This document shows, one piece after another, positions 51,013-59,276 of a stretch of DNA of 64,000 nucleotides (position 1 is the stretch's first letter; each line of letters opens with the position of its first letter). The notes under the pieces were generated by a model, which did not search any database, had not been told where the DNA came from, and worked only from the letters and a program-made list of their open reading frames with translations. The stretch covers positions 8,463-72,462 of the forward strand of contig DATBNO010000077.1 of assembly GCA_036554285.1 (NCBI GenBank). Direction: 5' to 3'. This stretch comes from JADGGM01 sp025449955. GTDB taxonomy: Bacteria; Gemmatimonadota; Gemmatimonadetes; Gemmatimonadales; Gemmatimonadaceae. The translations under genes were made by a program, and so were the position numbers.

Positions 51013-52869
51013 TCAGTCTTCGTCGCCTTCGGCCGCGCCTTCCTCCCCGCTCCACCACCGCCGCCACCACGGCGGCCGCGACTCCGGCGCCAACGTGAGG
51101 TCCACCGCCCTCCGCCACGCATCGCGCATCTCGGCCGCATCCGCGAACCGCTGCTCGGCGACCGGCGCCAGCCCGCGCTGCAACCACTCCGCGATTGCCT
51201 CCGGATACCCGGACAAATCCACGTCGCCGGACAACTCACGCCCCAGAATCGCCCGCCCATCCCCGACCCCGAACGGCGGCTCGCCCGACAGCAGATACGT
51301 CACGATCGCCGCCAGCCCGAAGCAGTCCACCGGCGACCCTTGGCCTTCGCCTAACAACTGCTCGGGCGCCGCGAACTCCGGCGTCCCCGTCGTGCTGCTC
51401 AGCAGCTCCTCACCCGTGATCTTCGCCACGCCGAAGTCCGCAATCCGCCACCGCCGATGGCGGTCGATCAAAATGTTCTCCGGCTTGAGATCGCGGTGCA
51501 CGATGCCGATCGCGTGCGCGGCCGCCAGTCCGTCCAGCACTTGATCCACGTGCGATGCGATCTGCTCGACCACTCGCGGCCCTGAGCGCTTCACCAAGTC
51601 GGTCAACGAACCGTTCTCCGCCAGCTCCATCGTGTACCACGACACGCCGCCGTTGCTGTCCCAGTCGTAGATCGGCACGATCGCCGGATGCGCCAGCTGC
51701 GCCGCGAGCTGCGCTTCCCGGCGGAAGCGCCGCACCGCGATCTCGTCGTTCGCCACTTGCGGGTGCAACATCTTGAGCGCCACCTCTCGCTCCAGCGTCA
51801 GATCGCGCACCCGCCACACCGAGCCGAAGGTTCCCGAGCCCAATCGCGCGATCACTTCGTAGTCCTCGCCCGTCGCCCACCGCAGCCGCTCCTCCTCGGC
51901 GTCGCCTAACGGACGGATCGCCGGCATCGAGCCGCTGATGTACAGCGACGAGCGTCCGCCGCCTCCCACCGCGCGCTCCAGTTCGCGCAGCATCGCGGCC
52001 ACCGAGTGATACCGCTTCTCCGGGTCGCGCTCCAACGCGCGGTTGAGCACCCGCGCCACGGCCTGCGGACAGTCGGGCCTCACCAACGGCAGCGGCGGCA
52101 CGTCCGCCGGCGGATACTCGCCGGTGAGCGACGCGAACGCGGTCGCGGCCAACTGCCACTGGTCGCTCTCCGGCGTCGGTAGCCACTCGTCGTCCGGCCA
52201 TTCGGGTGCGCGCGGCAGACGCCCCGGAAATGGTGTCAGACCGGCCGGAATCAGGTTCCGCGGTAGTGCCCACTCCCACGCGAGCAGCCACAGTTGGCCG
52301 GTCGGCGTCAACCAGATCGACTCGCCACACACGCCGCCGTGCGCCGTGCCGGTGGTGTGCAAGTAGGCGAGCGCCAATCCAGTGGACCGCAACAGCTGGA
52401 GCGACGTCCCCAAGTCGTCCGGCCCAACTCGCCGAATCCGCCCCGCCACGCTTTCCCCCGAGATCCATCGACGCACGTACGCCGGCCCACGCCGGCTCTG
52501 CGGACCACCCGGCCACCAGTCGTACGCCGTTGGAATCGACGAGTGCGCCCGATGGGCAAGAGCGCGCGCCTCGGCACCCAACCACATCGGGTGAGCCGGA
52601 TCCGGCACGGTCACCAGCGAAAGCGACCGGCCGAGTGCGTCGACGACCTCTTGATAGTGTCGGTTTTCCGCCAGCACACCCTCGGCACCCCACGACCAAC
52701 CAGCGGGCAGTTGCCAGCCTTCGATGTGCGACGGAAGTTTCGCCGTCACGCTGTGCGGCGAAGAGGAGCCCGGGATCAACGGCGAAATGTCCGTGTCGGG
52801 CGCAGCGTCCGGTGGTGTCGGCGTCCCGCCGGGACGCGCGCCGGCACCGTTGGGCGGCGTGACGGTCAC
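51013..52869 (-). CDS. Tandem pseudokinase-Ser/Thr protein kinase
   Basis: 618 aa from GTG. The C-terminal half (about 325-590) is a complete Hanks-type kinase: GSGTFGSVW, VALKML, HRDLKPEN near residue 456, DFGVAK near 477. The N-terminal half (about 50-305) has the same order of parts but without catalytic residues: the HRDLKPEN equivalent is HGGVCGESIW near 178 and the DFG equivalent is AWEW; its last part (LNRALERDPEKRYHSVAAML) is the usual kinase C-lobe end. So a pseudokinase domain precedes an active kinase. No transmembrane helix is seen, which suggests a cytosolic sensor. A pseudokinase-kinase tandem is rare in bacteria and recalls the JAK layout. Confidence 0.85.
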   Translation of the reverse strand: MTVTPPNGAGARPGGTPTPPDAAPDTDISPLIPGSSSPHSVTAKLPSHIEGWQLPAGWSWGAEGVLAENRHYQEVVDALGRSLSLVTVPDPAHPMWLGAEARALAHRAHSSIPTAYDWWPGGPQSRRGPAYVRRWISGESVAGRIRRVGPDDLGTSLQLLRSTGLALAYLHTTGTAHGGVCGESIWLTPTGQLWLLAWEWALPRNLIPAGLTPFPGRLPRAPEWPDDEWLPTPESDQWQLAATAFASLTGEYPPADVPPLPLVRPDCPQAVARVLNRALERDPEKRYHSVAAMLRELERAVGGGGRSSLYISGSMPAIRPLGDAEEERLRWATGEDYEVIARLGSGTFGSVWRVRDLTLEREVALKMLHPQVANDEIAVRRFRREAQLAAQLAHPAIVPIYDWDSNGGVSWYTMELAENGSLTDLVKRSGPRVVEQIASHVDQVLDGLAAAHAIGIVHRDLKPENILIDRHRRWRIADFGVAKITGEELLSSTTGTPEFAAPEQLLGEGQGSPVDCFGLAAIVTYLLSGEPPFGVGDGRAILGRELSGDVDLSGYPEAIAEWLQRGLAPVAEQRFADAAEMRDAWRRAVDLTLAPESRPPWWRRWWSGEEGAAEGDED

Positions 52870-52925
52870 GAGCCAAACCTACAGTCGGTGCTGGCCACGG
52901 CCAAGCACGCAATCAACGGACACAC

Positions 52926-53432
52926 ATGGACACGATTCCAGCGCCGAGCATAGTCTTCGAGCCGCTCCACGAGGGCGTCACCGCCCCCACTCGCGCGACA
53001 ACCGGCGCCGCCGGCTACGACGTCCGCGCCTACCTGCTCGGTCGCTCGGTACGGCTCTGGCGCGATGGCGCCGAACTCCTGCAGCCGACGGATGCCAGCG
53101 GCGCGCTCGCCCTCGAACCGAACGACGTCGCGCTCGTCCCGCTTGGATTCCGCGCGCGCCTGCCCGACGGCTACGAGGCCCAAGTGCGCCTCCGCAGCTC
53201 GATCGCATTTCGGCGCGGTCTCATGCTGCCCAACGCGCCAGGCACCATCGATGCCGACTACCCCGATGAATGGCTCGTGATGGTGCGCAATGTGTCCACG
53301 ACACGCGCGATCATCGAGCACCGTGAGCGCATCGCGCAGATCATCCTGCATCGCTACGCGGCGCTCGCGTGGGCCACCGGTAACGTCGGTCGCTCCACCG
53401 ATCGCCGCGGAGGTATCGGCAGCACGGGCTGA
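52926..53432 (+). CDS. dut: dUTP diphosphatase-family protein (dUTPase/dCTP deaminase fold)
   Basis: 168 aa. Trimeric dUTPase motifs: AGYDVRAY near residue 28, LRSSIAFRRGL near 88, NAPGTIDADYPDEW near 105 (the usual NGVIDxxY-type loop reads NAPGTID), RIAQIIL near 138 and the C-terminal GRSTDRRGGIGSTG near 155. It would remove dUTP and supply dUMP. An insert near residues 45-60 is longer than in the shortest enzymes. It starts 57 bp from the divergent kinase gene. Confidence 0.88.
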   Translation: MDTIPAPSIVFEPLHEGVTAPTRATTGAAGYDVRAYLLGRSVRLWRDGAELLQPTDASGALALEPNDVALVPLGFRARLPDGYEAQVRLRSSIAFRRGLMLPNAPGTIDADYPDEWLVMVRNVSTTRAIIEHRERIAQIILHRYAALAWATGNVGRSTDRRGGIGSTG

Positions 53433-53470
53433 CGGCGCCGGCGCCGGCGCCGAGCCCCTGCCTAACCAAA

Positions 53471-53491
53471 TCGTACGACACTGTAGTACGA
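53471..53491. promoter_or_regulatory. Inverted repeat upstream of the BTAD-AAA regulator gene
   Basis: TCGTAC-N9-GTACGA is a perfect 6-bp dyad with 15-bp centre-to-centre spacing, about 70 bp before the chosen ATG and 13 bp before the earlier GTG. It has the form of a regulator half-site pair and could be an autoregulatory operator. It may occur by chance. Confidence 0.35.
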
Positions 53492-53563
53492 AATGACGCT
53501 CGCGTGACGAGCTCGGCGTTAGTACTTTGGTCGGGCCGCGAATCACGGTATGGGGCGCCTCGT

Positions 53564-56500
53564 ATGATCCATTTGGTCGGACTTGGACACGCCGTCATCA
53601 CCGTCGGCGTCACTCGCCTAACGCAAGCCAGCGAGACGTTGTTCGCGTCGGCGTTGTTGTTCGTGCGCGAAGCCGGGCGGCCCATCGAGCGCCATCGCAT
53701 CATCGAGCTGCTATGGCCGCACACATCCGCCCAACGCGCGAATCACCGCCTCCGACAAACGCTCTATCGGCTCAACACGCTCGGCGCCTCGCTGCGCTCC
53801 GATCGCGGCCACGTCATTTTGCCCGCGCGTTCGGCCCAATCCGATTTCGGGGAGGTCCTCGCCGCGGGACGCGGCGCCGATCCACAGCGCGTCGCCGAAT
53901 TGGTGCAAGGCCCGTTTCTTCCCGGATACGCGCCGCGCTTCTCCGCAACGTTCAGCGAGTGGCTCGAGCGCGAGCGCGAGGTGGTCACGTCGAGCTTGCG
54001 CCGCGTGCTCGTCGCCGCGATCGCCGCCCAAAAGGATCGCCGCGACTGGGCCGTCGTCGAACGTCTCGCCACACGCTGTCTCCTTTTCGACCCGCTCAAC
54101 GAGGAGGCAACATTCGCCCTCGCCGAAGCCGCCGCTGCCCACGGCGGCAAAGTCCGCGCACTCGAAATCGTCGATAGCTACCTGCGCGAGCTCGGACCCG
54201 CCGCCGGCGCCATCCGCGTGCCGGCCACGCTGCTCCAGCGCCGCATCGCCGAAGCGCTTCGCGCCGATCCCGACGACGGACACGACAGGTCACAGATCGG
54301 ACGCGAGCACGAGATGCACGACATGAAGCGCGTGCTGCAAGGACTCTTCGCGGCGCGCGGCGAAACCTGCCTCGTGTGCGGCGAAGAAGGCATCGGCAAA
54401 TCGCGATTTGCCGCGGAAATCGCGCGCGTCGCGCAGCTCGACGGCATCAAGGTGGCTCGCGTGGAAAGCCAACCGCACGACGCCGAACGTCCGCTAGCAG
54501 GCATCGTCGAGGTCGTGCGACGCGTTCGTGCGATGCGAGGCGCCATCGCCGTCGCCGAATCCTCGAAGCATACGCTCGACGCCATCCTGGTCACATCGGC
54601 AGACGCAATCGGCGATACCGAGCAGTTCCATACACGCGTGCGCGCGGCCCTCATCGATCTCATCGACGCGGTCTCGCACGAACAGCCCGTCGTTCTCATC
54701 ATCGAAGATGCGCAATGGCTCGACCGCGCGTCGTGGGCCTGCATCCGCGCCGTGTCCCGTTGGGCACTCAAACACCGCGCGCTCACGATCTTGACGTCCA
54801 AACACCCGGATGTCACGAGCCAGTTCGACTGCGCCGACGACGTCCGGCCTCGCGTCATGCGACTGCAACCGCTCGATGAGCCGTCGAGTCGCACTCTCGT
54901 CCAACGTGTAATCGCGGGGTCGAGTCGCGATGGAAACGAGCCGTTCACCGAATGGTGCGTGGCGCGCGGCGGCGGCAACCCCTATGTCCTCACGGAGCTC
55001 GCGCTCCGGGCCGAAGGCGACACCGAACCGTTTCGCGCGCCGGCCGCGCTCGAGCGCATCGCTACCGAACGACTCGGCACACTCGGCGAGGTCCCGCTGC
55101 GCATCCTGCAGGCCGTCACTGTCCTCGAGCGCAGCTCATCCACCTGGCACGTCGAAGAGTTGTTGGGCATCAATCGGTTAGGCCTGCTCGATGGACTCGA
55201 CGCCCTCGGCGCCGCTGGCATGATCGGCGTGGAGCGCGACCGCATCGTGCTCCGGCATCGCCTCACGGCGGAAGCGGCGCTCGATCGGCTGTCGTGCCCG
55301 GCGCGACAGCTCCTGCATCGCCGCGCAGCAGAATTGCTGGAGCGCGATCGGACCACTGACGATTCCTGCGATCTGGCCGGCGCATGTGCCGACCACTGGC
55401 AGTACGCCGGTGAGCACACTCGGGCCATCGAGCTCCTCACCGGCGCCGCTACACGCCTAACTGGCCGCGGCATGCCCATCGAGGCGGCGCGGTTGTACGA
55501 GCGCGCGGCGCAAATCGCCACGTCGCCGCCCGACAAGGTCCAACACCTCACGGCGCGGGCGCACGCCCTGTTCCTCGGCGCCGATTGGGAGCCGTTCGTT
55601 CACGTGGCGACCGAGCTCGAATCCCTGCAGCACCGCGCGTATGCGCCGGCCGACCGTCACGACGACACCGAGCTCGAGCTCTCGCTCGCCAAATGGCGTC
55701 TCGGCGCGGATCGCCGAGAGCTGCTCGCCGACGCCACGCGCTGCGCGGCCGCCGCGAGCGCGTCGACGACGCATCGACTCGCCGCCGGCGCATGGGCGCT
55801 CATGATCGCGGACAATCTCTGCGATGACCGCGCCGCCACCGCCGTGATGCGCGCGTCCACATCGGCACTCGCCGCGCCGGACGCGGACCAAGCAGCCGCG
55901 TCGTGCCTGCGCATGGTATATCACACCGCCTTCGGCAATCCACCGTCCGGCCTCGAGGCCGCGCACCATCTCTTGGATTCACAGCTCGCCGTTCCAGATG
56001 GTGGTGACAAGGCGAGATACCTCTCCCACGCATCAGCGGCACTGCGACTCTGCGGCGCACCGATCGTCGAAGCGCGCCAGGCTGCAGCGACCGCGCTCGA
56101 GGTCGCCCAACGGTTGGGGCTCGCAGCCTACGCCGCTCCAGCCGCCAACCAGATCACTCTCGCGTACCTCGCCGACGGCGACACCGCCACGGCCGGCGCA
56201 TGGTTCGAGAAGGCGCTCTGGCTCATGGAGCGCAGCGCGGATACGGTGGGCCGATCCACGATTCTGAGCAATGGCGCCGAAATCGCCCTGCGCGAACGTC
56301 GGTTAGGCGATGCGGAACGCCTGATTACAGAAAGCGAACACGCCGTTGGTAATGCGCGGTCACCCAGGTCCGACATTCGCCTGGTCTCGTTCCGCTGGCG
56401 GCTGCATCTCCTCCGCGGCGACGCCGATCCGAACGAGCACGATCTCCGGATCTTCGCACACTTGCATCGCCGGACGCGCAAGACGAACGGCCAGGATTTT

Positions 56501-56653
56501 TCGACGGCTGTTCTCGTGGAGCTGCTGCTCCTGCGCGGCCAACGGCGCGAAGCGGCGCGCCTGCTCGGCGACTACCTGCGGCGGTTCAGACGTCCGATGA
56601 CGCCTCTCGAGTCCGACCTCGAGCGCCTGCGTGCAGAATTGGGAGTGGACTGA
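53564..56653 (+). CDS. BTAD-AAA-type large transcriptional regulator (SARP/LuxR-like)
   Basis: 1029 aa. An N-terminal winged-helix (about 25-75, ending NHRLRQTLYRLNTLG), then a BTAD helical region (to about 235), then an AAA+/STAND ATPase with Walker A CGEEGIGKSRF near residue 275 and Walker B VVLIIEDAQWLD near 385, and a long TPR-like C-terminus. These proteins are ATP-gated transcription regulators. The ATG at 53564 is preferred because it starts the winged helix; GTG at 53504 gives 20 more residues. No LuxR-type DNA-binding domain is seen at the end. Confidence 0.85.
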   Translation: MIHLVGLGHAVITVGVTRLTQASETLFASALLFVREAGRPIERHRIIELLWPHTSAQRANHRLRQTLYRLNTLGASLRSDRGHVILPARSAQSDFGEVLAAGRGADPQRVAELVQGPFLPGYAPRFSATFSEWLEREREVVTSSLRRVLVAAIAAQKDRRDWAVVERLATRCLLFDPLNEEATFALAEAAAAHGGKVRALEIVDSYLRELGPAAGAIRVPATLLQRRIAEALRADPDDGHDRSQIGREHEMHDMKRVLQGLFAARGETCLVCGEEGIGKSRFAAEIARVAQLDGIKVARVESQPHDAERPLAGIVEVVRRVRAMRGAIAVAESSKHTLDAILVTSADAIGDTEQFHTRVRAALIDLIDAVSHEQPVVLIIEDAQWLDRASWACIRAVSRWALKHRALTILTSKHPDVTSQFDCADDVRPRVMRLQPLDEPSSRTLVQRVIAGSSRDGNEPFTEWCVARGGGNPYVLTELALRAEGDTEPFRAPAALERIATERLGTLGEVPLRILQAVTVLERSSSTWHVEELLGINRLGLLDGLDALGAAGMIGVERDRIVLRHRLTAEAALDRLSCPARQLLHRRAAELLERDRTTDDSCDLAGACADHWQYAGEHTRAIELLTGAATRLTGRGMPIEAARLYERAAQIATSPPDKVQHLTARAHALFLGADWEPFVHVATELESLQHRAYAPADRHDDTELELSLAKWRLGADRRELLADATRCAAAASASTTHRLAAGAWALMIADNLCDDRAATAVMRASTSALAAPDADQAAASCLRMVYHTAFGNPPSGLEAAHHLLDSQLAVPDGGDKARYLSHASAALRLCGAPIVEARQAAATALEVAQRLGLAAYAAPAANQITLAYLADGDTATAGAWFEKALWLMERSADTVGRSTILSNGAEIALRERRLGDAERLITESEHAVGNARSPRSDIRLVSFRWRLHLLRGDADPNEHDLRIFAHLHRRTRKTNGQDFSTAVLVELLLLRGQRREAARLLGDYLRRFRRPMTPLESDLERLRAELGVD

Positions 56654-56670
56654 CGCCGCCCAACGGTCGG

Positions 56671-57999
56671 CTATGCCAGCTGCGCGACCGAGATATCCTT
56701 GGTTCGCGAGGGCGCGGCGTCGCGTAAGGCGGGCGATGCGAAGAGAAGTCCGAACATCGGACTGGCGAGGAGCTCGTCGCAGATCTTGGGGTCGAACTGG
56801 CGTCCGCGGTACTTGGTCAGCTCCGATCGCACTTGCACCTCGCCTAACGCCTTGCGATACGGCCGGTCGGTGGTCATGGCGTCGATCGTGTCGGCGATGA
56901 GCACCACGCGTGAGCCTAACGGAATCTGCTCGCCGGCCAGGCCATCGGGATAGCCGCTGCCATCCCAATTCTCGTGGTGGTGGCGCACCGCGGACACCAA
57001 ATCGCGCAGCTGCGACACCGTCGACACCAGCTCCGCGCTCTTGATCGGATGCGTCTGCATCACCGCCCACTCGTCCGCTGTGAGCTTGTCCGGCTTCCGC
57101 AGGATCGGCGCGTAGATCTCGTGGATCTTGCCCACGTCGTGCAGCAGCGCCGCCGTCGCGATCCGCTCGATCTCACGCGAGTTGAGGCCTAACGCACGGG
57201 CGATGAGCTTCGCGTAGTGGGACACGCGGCGCGAGTGGCCGGACGTGTATGGATCGCGCGCTTCGATGGCCTTGACCATGAGCTCGAGCAGCTCTTGGTT
57301 CACGCGCTCGAGTTGGCGATTCGTCTTGTACAACTGCCGCACACCCAACAGCGGCAACGCGAGCACGAGGGCGCCGAACGCCCCGAACCGCGCGTAGCAC
57401 CACGCGAGTAAGAACGCGACCGGACTCGCGAGTACGTCGTACGCCAGACTGCCCAGGTGATTCTGTCGCCAGACCTTCAGCAGGTTCTTGCTGTCGTTGG
57501 TCGCGATCGCGCCGCTCACAGCCATCGTGTTCACCGCCACGAACACGATCACCATCACCGAGAACGGAACGCCGACGGTCGCCATGGCCTGTGGCGCGCT
57601 CATACCGCTGTACTGCAGCAGCGGTTTCCCGCCTAACAACGTGTACGACAAAACCGCCAGCGATGTCGCCAGCGACATCTGCACCACGTTGAACACTTTC
57701 TTGACGCCGTCCCGCGTGCTGATGATCTCGGTGATGATGTTCGTCACCGAAACGGCGAGCACCGCGATCCAGTTAGGCGAGAGGAGCGCCGTGGCCGTGA
57801 ACGGGATGAACCCGATCGACCCTCCGGCGCCGGCCGGCAGTTGGTACACCAACAGCAGCGCGAACACCGACAAACCGGACATCCACATCGCTGCGCGAAT
57901 GGACCCCGCATCCACCATCGGCGCGGTCCAATAGACGCAGATGGCTGCCGCCACTGCGCCCAACGCAACCCCCGACACATACAGTCGGACCCGGTTCAT
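56671..57999 (-). CDS. HD-GYP-domain c-di-GMP phosphodiesterase with membrane sensor
   Basis: 442 aa (GTG two codons earlier is an alternative). Seven to eight hydrophobic helices (about 5-235) form a membrane sensor, followed by an HD-GYP domain: HSRRVSHYAKLI near residue 255, LLHDVGKIHE near 282, HPIKSAELV and HHHENWDGSGYPDGLAG (about 338-354). The GYP motif shows the HD-GYP subtype, which hydrolyses c-di-GMP to pGpG or GMP. The sensor type is not recognised. The gene is preceded by a 23-codon ORF and a structured leader. Confidence 0.9.
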   Translation of the reverse strand: MNRVRLYVSGVALGAVAAAICVYWTAPMVDAGSIRAAMWMSGLSVFALLLVYQLPAGAGGSIGFIPFTATALLSPNWIAVLAVSVTNIITEIISTRDGVKKVFNVVQMSLATSLAVLSYTLLGGKPLLQYSGMSAPQAMATVGVPFSVMVIVFVAVNTMAVSGAIATNDSKNLLKVWRQNHLGSLAYDVLASPVAFLLAWCYARFGAFGALVLALPLLGVRQLYKTNRQLERVNQELLELMVKAIEARDPYTSGHSRRVSHYAKLIARALGLNSREIERIATAALLHDVGKIHEIYAPILRKPDKLTADEWAVMQTHPIKSAELVSTVSQLRDLVSAVRHHHENWDGSGYPDGLAGEQIPLGSRVVLIADTIDAMTTDRPYRKALGEVQVRSELTKYRGRQFDPKICDELLASPMFGLLFASPALRDAAPSRTKDISVAQLA

Positions 58000-58012
58000 T
58001 CGCACCGCTACG

Positions 58013-58038
58013 AAAAAGAGGAACCCCCGTCCCCGGAC
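58013..58038 (-). terminator. Weak terminator-like element after the small ORF
   Basis: After the small ORF stop the minus strand reads GGGGACGGGGGTTCCTC followed by five Ts. A short GGGGA/TTCCTC stem with wobble pairing can form. It could end the small-ORF transcript or act as an attenuator in front of the HD-GYP gene. Confidence 0.3.
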
Positions 58039-58110
58039 TTACCACCAGTGTGCGGTGTCAGTTGCAACGACCGCGTACATCGACGTTACGAGCTGGGTCA
58101 AGAATGACAT
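58039..58110 (-). CDS. Small ORF (23 codons) in front of the HD-GYP gene
   Basis: A 23-residue peptide starting MSFLTQLVTSMYAVV and ending TDTAHWW, with a strong ribosome site GGGAGGTGACGCGAAATG. It ends 39 bp before the HD-GYP start. It is hydrophobic in the middle with an aromatic tail. It could be a leader peptide, a small membrane protein or a signal-peptide precursor sensed by the membrane domain of the HD-GYP protein. No homologue comes to mind. That it is translated is inferred from the ribosome site alone. Confidence 0.5.
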   Translation of the reverse strand: MSFLTQLVTSMYAVVATDTAHWW

Positions 58111-58270
58111 TTCGCGTCACCTCCCTTTCGTGAAGTCACACCAGGCACTCGCCAGATGTGCTAAAGGTCGGCTCCGCTCGACTACATGGCCCTGCCCGCT
58201 CAGCTTCGCTCAGCCGAGGATCGGGGGTTGTTATCTGTGTTGGTCGATCGTGTCGTTAGAACGTGAGAGT
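58111..58270 (-). promoter_or_regulatory. Structured leader upstream of the small ORF and HD-GYP gene
   Basis: The minus-strand leader can form several hairpins: CTCGGCT/AGCTGAG, GTCG/CGAC around AGCGGAGC, CACA-GGC/GCC-TGTG, and TCAC/GTGA that would cover the Shine-Dalgarno. A GATAAC box occurs near its start. I could not match it to a known riboswitch class, and it lacks the GCAAAG core of GEMM aptamers. The gap from here to the next gene (58111-58368) holds no other ORF I can support. Confidence 0.4.
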
Positions 58271-58368
58271 CGTACCGCAGGAATGAAGCACCACCGACAG
58301 CCGTCCCTACTACCGACGATGCTGCACCGCAGGCACCCTGGATCGGCCAGGTCCCACGATTCCACGCC

Positions 58369-59109
58369 TCACCGCTCCCGGCCGATCCACCGATTCGTCG
58401 CGTCCAGCACCGCGAGCACGCTTGCCGTCTCGGGACTCTCTTTGATCTCGCAGCTCCCGGTCAACAACATGCTCTCGCGCCCAACGCGCACCGTGATACC
58501 AACAAAAACGAATTCGCGCTCGAAGGCATCGATCAACCGGCATCCGTCCAACGACAACGCATGCGCGTCGCCTTCCGCCTGGCTGATCGCGACGACAGCA
58601 GCTCGCGCGGCCAATTCGGCCCGCGAGCGTTCGGATTCTGATCCCTCTGACTCTCCAATGTAAGACTGCTCTTCCTTCCGCAGCGTCACTCGGCACGTCA
58701 CACCGCGGCTCCGCGAGCGCCGGACTTCCACGTCCTCGAAGTAGAACCGCCGCCGCACCGCCAACGCCGCCGCCTCTGCGGCCGCGCTCTCCGATAGCGC
58801 CTTCCCTTCCATTGTTTTCTGCGGATCAACCGTCGTCGCAACCGAAATCTTGCGGTGATCCACACGCATCCCGAGATGCGCCAGCAACGCACTCTCGACG
58901 TTGCGCACCGTTTGCTTCGGATTCACTTCCGCGCTCGTGAGCAGATGCACTTCGCTCACCGCACCGCTCTCGCTCGCAACGATGCGCGCCGCAAGGACGC
59001 CAGGGAGCGTGACCAACAGCTCTTCAGCGCGACGTAGCGGCAATACGCTGCCGGCGATCGGTGACACGGGCTGCGACGACGGCGTCGGCGCGTTGAGCGG
59101 CACAGACAC
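58369..59109 (-). CDS. Conserved hypothetical protein
   Basis: 246 aa. The N-terminal segment (about 25-95) has a conserved-looking pattern: LVTLPGVLAARIVASESG, EVHLLTSAEVNPKQTVRNVE, LLAHLGMRVDHRKISVATT, a compact alpha-beta module I have seen in hypothetical proteins but cannot name. The C-terminal half (about 120-245) has a second alpha-beta segment with FYFEDVEVRR and VSL-like turns. No transmembrane helix, signal or catalytic motif. It could be a scaffold; the upstream gene is a sigma-54 activator on the same strand. Confidence 0.6.
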   Translation of the reverse strand: MSVPLNAPTPSSQPVSPIAGSVLPLRRAEELLVTLPGVLAARIVASESGAVSEVHLLTSAEVNPKQTVRNVESALLAHLGMRVDHRKISVATTVDPQKTMEGKALSESAAAEAAALAVRRRFYFEDVEVRRSRSRGVTCRVTLRKEEQSYIGESEGSESERSRAELAARAAVVAISQAEGDAHALSLDGCRLIDAFEREFVFVGITVRVGRESMLLTGSCEIKESPETASVLAVLDATNRWIGRER

Positions 59110-59276
59110 TAGGAACCTGACTTGGCGAGCGCGGGAGACAAGTGCGGCGGGTGCGAACGAAGATCAGCATCCTCGCCGTCACTCCGACCGAACGGGGAGG
59201 ATACGGCGCGTATCACTTGCAAATCGTGGTCAGACAATATTCCAACAACGGTGCCTAAATGCAAGCGACAGTTACG

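Noticed and set aside
49943..52869. MoxR ATPase and the kinase as one functional unit
   Set aside because: They are convergent, with no shared transcript and no DUF58 or von Willebrand partner gene.
58111..58270. c-di-GMP-I riboswitch upstream of the HD-GYP gene
   Set aside because: No GCAAAG core and no three-way junction of the right order; listed only as an unassigned structured leader.
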